From Chelatococcus sp. (GTDB lineage: Bacteria; Pseudomonadota; Alphaproteobacteria; Rhizobiales; Beijerinckiaceae): 33,459 nucleotides of DNA. The notes under the pieces were generated by a model. That model worked only from the letters and a program-made list of their open reading frames with translations, was not told the DNA's origin and did not search any database. Where the stretch lies: positions 1-33,459 of the forward strand of contig QFQY01000049.1 of NCBI GenBank assembly GCA_003248805.1, written 5' to 3'. A program made the position numbers and the translations under genes. The stretch's first letter is position 1. Each line of letters begins with the position of its first letter. This document shows, in pieces, positions 8,351 to 13,060 of this stretch.

Positions 8351-8502
8351 TGCGCGAAGGGCTGTTCCGCTTCGTCCGGCACGAGGACGTCGACGCCTAT
8401 CACCGGCGCGGCTGGATGATCGACTGCGCCGATCTCGGGCCCGTGCATGGCGCTTGGAGCGTGCTCATGTGGCGGTGCGACTGCCCGGAGGCGGGATCTT
8501 GA
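8350..8502 (+). CDS. Hypothetical 50-aa protein
   Basis: A very short gene starting at an ATG that shares one base with the upstream stop (TGATG). The sequence (FRFVRHEDVDAYHRRGWMI, then MWRCDCPE) resembles small phage proteins of unknown function; the motif EDVDAYHRRGW is compact and protein-like. The stop overlaps a TTG start for the methyltransferase. It is kept because every neighbour is arranged in the same coupled way. Confidence 0.5.
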   Translation: MREGLFRFVRHEDVDAYHRRGWMIDCADLGPVHGAWSVLMWRCDCPEAGS

Positions 8503-9659
8503 CGGTCACGATCCTCGTCGGCGACGTCTTCGAACGTTTGCGTGTGCTGCCCGACAGCTCGGTCGACTGCGTCGTCACATCGCCGCCCTATTGGGGCCTG
8601 CGCGACTATGACGTCGCGGGGCAGATCGGCCTCGAGCCGACCCTCGGCGAGCATCTCGACGTCATGGTCGCGGTCTTCGCCGAAATCTGGCGGGTGCTGA
8701 AGCCGACCGGAACTGTCTGGCTGAACTATGGCGACTGCTTCGCGACGCAGCCGAACGGCCGGGCCGCGGCTGATGTCGTTGGTGACGACCGGACGTTTCG
8801 GGACAAGCCGTTCTCGACCGTCGGGCCGATCTACTCGCCGTACCACGCCAAGGCGCGCGGCCAGTTCACTGCAGCCGACAGGCAGGCCCGTATCGATCAT
8901 GGCGGCCGCATAGTCGCCGGCGGCACTCTGAAGAACAAAGACCTCTGCATGGTCGCGAACCGCCTGGCGATCGCGCTTCAGGACTGGGGTTGGTGGGTCC
9001 GGCAGGAGATCATCTGGCACAAGCCGACGGCGATGCCTGAGAGCGCGAAGGACCGTCCGACGACGGCCCATGAGAAAATCTGGCTGCTCAGCAAGGGCGA
9101 GCGCTATTTCTACGACTCTGCAGCGGCACGGGAGCCGACAACCGGCAACAGCCACCGCCGCGGCCCGAAGACCATCGGCCCCAACAGCCGCATGAACTAC
9201 GACCGCACGCCCGGCCCGAGCAGGAAGAAGGTGCCGGCTGGCTGGGACACCGCAGCCGGCGCTCACGGCACCATCCACCGCGCGCCACATCACGGGCGGG
9301 CCGCTGGCCTCGGACGGAAGTCTGTGCCGGCTGGCAGTGGCATCAAGGCCAATGCCAGTTTCAACGCCGCACTGGTCGACCTCGTCGAAACCCGCAACAT
9401 GCGGTCGGTGTGGACGATCGCCAGCGGCCAGTATGCGGAGGCGCATTTTGCCACGTTCCCACTGGAGCTGGCCGAGCGCTGCATTCTGGCGGGCACTCCA
9501 AAGCCGCATGGTCACGTCCTGGACCCGTTTGGTGGTAGCGGCTCCGTCGGGCTGGTCGCAAGTCAGCTGGGCCTTCGTGCCACGTTGATCGAACTGAACC
9601 CCGGCTATGCGGAGATGGCCTATCGGCGGATCTTCGGTTCGGCTGAGGCCGCCGAATGA
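8499..9659 (+). CDS. Orphan beta-class DNA methyltransferase (N4-cytosine or N6-adenine)
   Basis: A 386-residue methyltransferase with catalytic motif IV TSPPYW (27-32) near the N-terminus and SAM-binding motif I DPFGGSGS (342-349) near the C-terminus. That order defines the beta class. A Ser-Pro-Pro-Tyr motif is typical of N4-cytosine enzymes but also occurs in N6-adenine ones. The middle region, with a short imperfect repeat (RKKVPAGWD and RKSVPAGSG, about 70 bases apart), is the likely target-recognition domain. No restriction partner is adjacent, so it is an orphan enzyme, perhaps protecting phage DNA or timing expression. TTG 8499 is chosen because it overlaps the upstream stop (TTGA) and puts motif IV at the usual distance; the frame extends upstream to ATG 8454 inside the previous gene. 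Confidence 0.88.
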   Translation: MTVTILVGDVFERLRVLPDSSVDCVVTSPPYWGLRDYDVAGQIGLEPTLGEHLDVMVAVFAEIWRVLKPTGTVWLNYGDCFATQPNGRAAADVVGDDRTFRDKPFSTVGPIYSPYHAKARGQFTAADRQARIDHGGRIVAGGTLKNKDLCMVANRLAIALQDWGWWVRQEIIWHKPTAMPESAKDRPTTAHEKIWLLSKGERYFYDSAAAREPTTGNSHRRGPKTIGPNSRMNYDRTPGPSRKKVPAGWDTAAGAHGTIHRAPHHGRAAGLGRKSVPAGSGIKANASFNAALVDLVETRNMRSVWTIASGQYAEAHFATFPLELAERCILAGTPKPHGHVLDPFGGSGSVGLVASQLGLRATLIELNPGYAEMAYRRIFGSAEAAE

Positions 9660-10675
9660 TCATCCGTCGGCGCCGCACCCGCAATTTCACGATCGTCGAG
9701 AACGAGGTGTTCAACGACGAGCGGCTCTCGCTCGACGCTATGGGTCTGCTGGCCTGGCTGCGCTCGCGGCCGGACGATTGGTGCCTGTCCGTCGATCACC
9801 TGCGAACGCGCTTCAAGGTCGGCCGCGACACGATGCACCGGCTCGTGCGCGAGCTCGTCGAGGCCGGCTGGATCACGCGGCAGCGGCAGCGCGACGAAGT
9901 GACCAAGGCCTTCACCGGCATGGAATATGTTGTGCTCGACGAAGCAGCGCCACCCAATGCTGGTGGCGACGCCGAAAAGCCATCTCCTGAAATTCAGGAC
10001 GTGGCTCAGCCCGATCGGGGCGGTTTGTTCCCGGTCTGTGCCGAGCCACATACTGATTTGCCGGGTCCGGCAAATCAGGACGAGTATATAAGAACTGACT
10101 CCTACCAAGAACTATCCCACACCCCCTTACCCCCCGCCCAGCCGGAAGCCGGGCAAGAGGGTGTGTGTGCTTCGCCTTCGGTTCTCGGTCAGGTCAGGGT
10201 CGTCATCGCCGATCCGCCACGACCGCCGGTCCGGTTCGAAGACATCGCCGAGGGCTGGCCCTGGGAGGACGGCGAAAGCCGCATCCAGGCCGAGGCTGCG
10301 TTCGAGCGACTGAGCGAGGACGAACGCCGGATGGCGCTCGACCACGCCGGCGATTTCGTCAGGGCGAGGCAGCGATCGAGCCGGAAACGGGCGCATCTCA
10401 AGACCTATTTCGGCGAGCGATTGTTCCGCGACTTCGGCGGACGGCCACCGGTCGCCCTGCCGCCGAAGCAGGTCTTCGTGGCCGTCGGAACGCAGGAATT
10501 CGCGGCCTGGGACCGGGCCTACCGGCGCTGCGGCCGGCCGGGCATGCCGAGCAGCTCGAGCCACAAGGGCCGACAGGGCTGGTGGCGCCCCACGGCCTGG
10601 CCCTCGGTTGATTGGACCTGGCAGGGCGAGCAGCTGCAGCGCTCAGCGATCCGCGACGGGCCGGGCGCCGCTTGA
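9656..10675 (+). CDS. Winged-helix replication-initiator-like protein
   Basis: A 339-residue protein whose first 100 residues are a winged helix: ERLSLDAMGLLAWLRSRPDDW, then LSVDHLRTRFKVGRDTMHRL and VRELVEAGWITRQRQR. This is the helix-turn-helix domain found in many phage and plasmid replication proteins. A linker of about 90 residues, poorly structured and rich in Pro/Gln, is encoded by DNA containing a 12-bp inverted repeat and an A/T-rich tract. The C-terminal part (AEAAFERLSEDERRMALDHAG and the following basic residues) is helical. ATG 9656 overlaps the methyltransferase stop. Like lambda O, it may initiate replication at a site within its own gene; this is inference. Confidence 0.65.
   Translation: MIIRRRRTRNFTIVENEVFNDERLSLDAMGLLAWLRSRPDDWCLSVDHLRTRFKVGRDTMHRLVRELVEAGWITRQRQRDEVTKAFTGMEYVVLDEAAPPNAGGDAEKPSPEIQDVAQPDRGGLFPVCAEPHTDLPGPANQDEYIRTDSYQELSHTPLPPAQPEAGQEGVCASPSVLGQVRVVIADPPRPPVRFEDIAEGWPWEDGESRIQAEAAFERLSEDERRMALDHAGDFVRARQRSSRKRAHLKTYFGERLFRDFGGRPPVALPPKQVFVAVGTQEFAAWDRAYRRCGRPGMPSSSSHKGRQGWWRPTAWPSVDWTWQGEQLQRSAIRDGPGAA
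10053..10078. repeat. Perfect 12-bp inverted repeat inside the winged-helix gene
   Basis: CTGATTTGCCGG and its exact reverse complement are separated by GT. The repeat is followed within 10 bases by an unusually A/T-rich tract (TATATAAGAACT at about 10085-10096) in an otherwise about two-thirds GC genome, and AAGAACT occurs again at about 10108. It lies in the linker-coding part of a replication-initiator-like gene, so it is a candidate origin or initiator-binding site. It could also be a protein-binding operator or merely an RNA hairpin. Confidence 0.55.
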
Positions 10676-10712
10676 CGACCGACGCGCCTCCCCTCCAGCC
10701 GACGAGACCGCC

Positions 10713-11396
10713 TTGATCCACCGCAGAAAGCGCCGCAAGCGCCCTCCTCCGCCCCCGCCGCTGATCGAGATCGTCGAGACGCTGCAGCCGGCTCCCGCCG
10801 ATCTCGACTTCGGCACGCCGGAGGAGCCGACGGCCTGGTATCTGGTCTGGACCACGCCACGCGGCGAGGAGAAGGCCGCCGACGGGCTGCTCCAGGCCGG
10901 GTGCCAGGTGTTCTGGCCGCACATGATCCGTGAGACGCGGCGGCGCAACAAGCCGGTCATCACCAACAAGGTGTCGACCTATGCCCGCTACCTGTTCGTC
11001 TCCGGCCTTCCATCGCTCGCGCGCCGTCTCACGGTGGTCGGTGAGGACGGCAGGTCCGGCATCACGGTCGACGGGCTGCCGATCACCGATATCCGCCAGA
11101 TCGCCGGCGTCGTCGGCGTGGTAAGCGACGGCCGGGGCTGGGCGAAGGTGCCCGTCGGCATCCTGCGCCAGCTCGTCGTCTATCAGGGCAAGGAGCCCGC
11201 CCCCGTGAGCTCGATCGCGAGCAGCGCGCCGAAGCTCGCACCCGGCGAGAGCGTGGTCATTACCGGCGGACCGTTCATGACGTTCCAGGCGACCGTCGTC
11301 GACCGCATCGGACTGGATGCCGCGCGTGTGCTGATCGACATCTTCGGCGGTCGGACCCCGGCGGAGATCGATGTTGCGCATCTGCGGCCTCTGTGA
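10713..11396 (+). CDS. NusG/RfaH-family transcription elongation factor paralog
   Basis: A 227-residue protein with the two-domain NusG layout. An NGN-like domain starts at WYLVWTTPRGEEKAADGL and includes FWPHMIRETRRR and the Y-x-F strand YARYLFVSG. A KOW-like C-terminal domain follows (LAPGESVVITGGPFMTF, then ARVLIDIFGG). A basic and poly-Pro N-terminal tail precedes the NGN domain. No ATG fits cleanly: TTG 10713 leaves a 38-base gap after the upstream gene, whereas ATG 10608 would overlap it by 68 bases; TTG is preferred. Specialised NusG paralogs (RfaH, LoaP) act as processive antiterminators on selected operons. Its position just before the structural operon, with a structured untranslated segment next to it, fits a late-gene antiterminator, which is inference. 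Confidence 0.75.
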   Translation: MIHRRKRRKRPPPPPPLIEIVETLQPAPADLDFGTPEEPTAWYLVWTTPRGEEKAADGLLQAGCQVFWPHMIRETRRRNKPVITNKVSTYARYLFVSGLPSLARRLTVVGEDGRSGITVDGLPITDIRQIAGVVGVVSDGRGWAKVPVGILRQLVVYQGKEPAPVSSIASSAPKLAPGESVVITGGPFMTFQATVVDRIGLDAARVLIDIFGGRTPAEIDVAHLRPL

Positions 11397-11550
11397 GACA
11401 ACCGATGCACGGCTTACCCGGTCGTGTGATCAGCCGATTCGCTGGCTTCGATCTCGCGGGCCCCGCGCTGGACGATTCCAGGCGTTGGCGAAGCTGTATT
11501 CACAAATCACAGATCCGACGGCCGCGTGCTCAGCCCACGCGTGTCGGCGG

Positions 11551-11651
11551 CTCGACGACGGTAAGCCGCCTAGCAGGCCTTGGCGGCGCTCCGGCGCCTG
11601 GTGGCTCACGCGGCCGGGCTCGTGGGTTCGAATCCCACCCGTCTCGTCGAG
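11551..11651 (+). ncRNA. Structured element with tRNA T-arm-like hairpin
   Basis: CTCGACGA at 11551-11558 is an exact reverse complement of TCGTCGAG at 11644-11651, extended by CGG/CCG with a 2-base bulge, enclosing about 85 bases. Inside are GCCGCC/GGCGGC (11565-11587), an overlapping alternative GGCGC-TCCG-GCGCC tetraloop hairpin (11585-11598), and GTGGG-TTCGAAT-CCCAC (11622-11638), which is exactly a 5-bp, 7-base tRNA T-arm with the TTCGAAT loop. No canonical acceptor, D-arm or anticodon arm can be folded around it, so it is not called as a tRNA. It may be a degenerate tRNA, a tRNA-like RNA or an antitermination RNA. Confidence 0.4.
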
Positions 11652-11786
11652 TGCCCTCGGCTGGCGCAAGGCCAGTCTAGCCCCGCGAGCCTCCCGGTCT
11701 CACTCGTGGATCGCGAACACTGCGACGCCGGCGCGCGGGCCTCTGCAACAGCAGGGCTTCAAGCGCGAGAATTCCAGTCCCTGCTC

Positions 11787-11807
11787 TGCTCGGGTCAGAC
11801 CCGAGCA
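11787..11807 (+). repeat. Perfect 9-bp hairpin, CAG loop
   Basis: TGCTCGGGT and its exact reverse complement are separated by CAG. There is no T tract after it, so it does not read as an intrinsic terminator on this strand. It lies in the non-coding segment before the HNH gene and may be part of a structured leader or an operator. Confidence 0.5.
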
Positions 11808-11944
11808 TCAGGCATAGGCAGGACTGCTAGGCGCGCATCGCCCGGCGGATGATTAATGGGCGCACGCATGGGCGCCGCCTGCGTTCGTTGCTGCGCAGGA
11901 AGTGCCGAGGCTGAGGGCCTGCGCCCTTTCAAGGTGGCGAAACG

Positions 11945-12283
11945 ATGGGTCATCGCCACGATAGGCGAAGCGCGGCGGCCACGTCCTACCGCTCCTGGTA
12001 TTGGTCGGCGGAATGGCGGGCCAAGGCCAAGGCCCAGCTCGCGAAGGAGCCATGGTGCTCGCGCTGCGCGCAGCAGGGCCGCCAGGTCAAGGCGACGATC
12101 GCGAACCATCTGGTTCCGCACCGCGGCAACGCCAGGCTGTTCTGGGAAGGCGCGCTCGAAAGCGTGTGCAAGCCGCATCACGACAGCGCCATCCAGTCTG
12201 AGGAGCGTCGCGGCTTTCGCGTCGGTAGCGACGCCGACGGCCGCCCCCTCGACCCGAAGCACCCGTGGAACCGGGCCCGGTGA
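11945..12283 (+). CDS. HNH endonuclease
   Basis: A 112-residue HNH nuclease. A CxxC knuckle (C38, C41) and a second pair (C75, H78) frame the core IANHLVPHRGN (52-62), with His55 and Asn62 followed by CKPHHD (75-80) carrying the last histidine. This is the zinc-stabilised HNH form found beside terminases in HK97-like phages (HK97 gp74 type), where it assists terminase cutting at cos. Length is typical. The ATG at 11945 has an AAGGTGG ribosome-binding site about 6 bases upstream. Its position directly before the small terminase gene supports a packaging role. Confidence 0.85.
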   Translation: MGHRHDRRSAAATSYRSWYWSAEWRAKAKAQLAKEPWCSRCAQQGRQVKATIANHLVPHRGNARLFWEGALESVCKPHHDSAIQSEERRGFRVGSDADGRPLDPKHPWNRAR

Positions 12284-12284
12284 C

Positions 12285-12323
12285 TGTTGCATATGAGCAA
12301 CAACTGTTGCAGACGCGCAACAG
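12285..12323. repeat. Tandem TGTTGC-N6-GCAACA inverted repeats
   Basis: TGTTGC-ATATGA-GCAACA (12285-12302) is followed one base later by CTGTTGC-AGACGC-GCAACAG (12304-12323). The two arms are identical and the spacers are both six bases, a regular layout typical of paired protein-binding sites. They begin immediately after the HNH stop codon. Candidates are terminase-binding sites at cos or operators for a phage regulator. Confidence 0.6.
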
Positions 12324-12450
12324 GGGGGGGGTATCCGATCTCTGGGCCGATTGGGGGGTCCACCGCTTCGGGCCAAGCCTTCGCACTGCGAGCAGTTTCA
12401 AAAAGAAAAGTTGGGGCCCCGTAGGGAGTCGTCATCAGCGGTATTGGCTG

Positions 12451-12549
12451 ATGCGAATGAAGGCGGTCGACGTGAAGGGCTGGCAGATGTCGCCGGAATT
12501 GTCCGACGTGATCGCGAAGGCGGAAGAGTTTCTCGCGTGGTCGACGTGA
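12451..12549 (+). CDS. Possible 32-aa peptide gene
   Basis: From ATG 12451 (or 12457) a short frame encodes a peptide ending in PELSDVIAKAEEFLAWST, an amphipathic helix. Nearly all its codons end in G or C, like true genes here, while the same frame upstream of 12451 does not, so any gene is probably limited to this part. There is no well-placed ribosome-binding site. It may be a real micro-protein or a remnant of a longer gene disrupted near the G run. Confidence 0.3.
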   Translation: MRMKAVDVKGWQMSPELSDVIAKAEEFLAWST

Positions 12550-12564
12550 GTACGGTCGCACATG

Positions 12565-12580
12565 TTGCGCAGGTGCGCAA
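12565..12580. repeat. TTGCGCA-GG-TGCGCAA palindrome
   Basis: A perfect 7-bp inverted repeat with a 2-base centre, 49 bases before the preferred small terminase start. It shares the TTGC/GCAA ends of the two repeats at 12285-12323 but with eight rather than six bases between them. It may be a third related binding site or the operator for the terminase gene. Confidence 0.5.
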
Positions 12581-12628
12581 TCACAACGCGCGTAGATTCC
12601 ACCGCTTTTGTCGGTGCTGGGAACCGTT

Positions 12629-13060
12629 ATGAACGTGGTCAATGGCGGCGGGCAGGTCGCGCCTGAGCCGGACTGGGAATCGATCTTCTCCGACGTCCTG
12701 GACATGCAGGCGGCGAGCGCTCACTGGCGGCGGATATCGTCAGAGCTTCGCGATCGCGATCTGCTCGCGTCGGTCAATGCTCACTCCATGCAGCGCCTCG
12801 TCATGGCGTACGTCATCTACGATCGGTCTGCTCGCGAGGTCGCTGAGTCAGGCGCGGTGACGAAACCACGCCGCGGAAACAGCAAGGCGATCGCGCGCGT
12901 GTCTCCGCATTTCACCGTCATGCGCGAAGCCGGCGCCGACGCCGATCGGATGGAAGCGGAACTCGGCCTGGCGCCGCGGCGCCGGGGCTCAGCGGGCAAA
13001 GTCGAGCGTGGCAAGCAAGCCCCGAAAGCGTCGGACCGCTTCCTCAAGTCGGTATCCTGA
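12629..13060 (+). CDS. terS: Phage terminase small subunit, P27 family
   Basis: A 143-residue protein with the P27-type pattern: a helical core (AHWRRISSELRDRDLL), then HSMQRLVMAYVIYDRSAREV, an acidic/neutral loop ending in VSPHFTVMREAGADADRM, and a basic tail. The segment from a tyrosine-rich helix to SP-x-F-x-V-M-R is typical of P27 small terminases, which recognise the packaging site and load the large subunit. ATG 12629 is preferred; TTG 12608 in the same frame lacks a ribosome-binding site. Its end overlaps the large terminase start by 53 bases. Confidence 0.8.
   Translation: MNVVNGGGQVAPEPDWESIFSDVLDMQAASAHWRRISSELRDRDLLASVNAHSMQRLVMAYVIYDRSAREVAESGAVTKPRRGNSKAIARVSPHFTVMREAGADADRMEAELGLAPRRRGSAGKVERGKQAPKASDRFLKSVS

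Larger units (their letters stand above)
11397..11944 (+). other. 548-base gene-free segment with potential RNA structure
   Basis: No reading frame here has the codon pattern of the flanking genes. The segment holds several inverted repeats: a composite element with a T-arm-like hairpin (11551-11651), CTGGC/GCCAG (11661-11675), a perfect 9-bp hairpin (11787-11807), and a short AGGGC/GCCCT hairpin with three T (11914-11929) just before the HNH gene. It separates the early polycistron from the packaging genes. Plausible contents are a late promoter, an antitermination target or a non-coding RNA. I could not identify a convincing -35/-10 pair by eye. Confidence 0.5.
12284..12628 (+). other. Candidate cos region between HNH and small terminase genes
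   Basis: This 345-base stretch lacks a convincing full-length gene. It has two adjacent inverted repeats of the form TGTTGC-N6-GCAACA, a run of nine G at 12323-12331, an A-rich patch (AAAAAGAAAAG at about 12399-12409), a GGGGCCCC palindrome, and a further TTGCGCA-GG-TGCGCAA palindrome at 12565-12580. In HK97-like phages the cos site lies between the HNH gene and the small terminase gene, so position and repeats make this the best cos candidate. The cut site itself cannot be read from the sequence. Confidence 0.4.

Noticed and set aside
11551..11651. tRNA gene
   Set aside because: The T-arm is perfect, but the acceptor stem has two mismatches in seven, the D-arm lacks the GG pair, and no 5-bp/7-base anticodon arm can be formed; reported as a structured element instead.
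11371..11817. Plus-strand 148-codon frame in the gap after the NusG paralog
   Set aside because: Third positions are not GC-biased, composition is atypical, and it spans the T-arm-like structure; it resembles a chance frame.
12323..12331. Frameshift error at the nine-G run
   Set aside because: A homopolymer could hide a miscount, but no gene convincingly crosses it, so there is no evidence of a broken reading frame.
12265..12450. Upstream extension of the small frame after the HNH gene
   Set aside because: Codons up to 12450 have many A/T third positions and include the repeats and G run; only 12451-12549 has coding-like composition.
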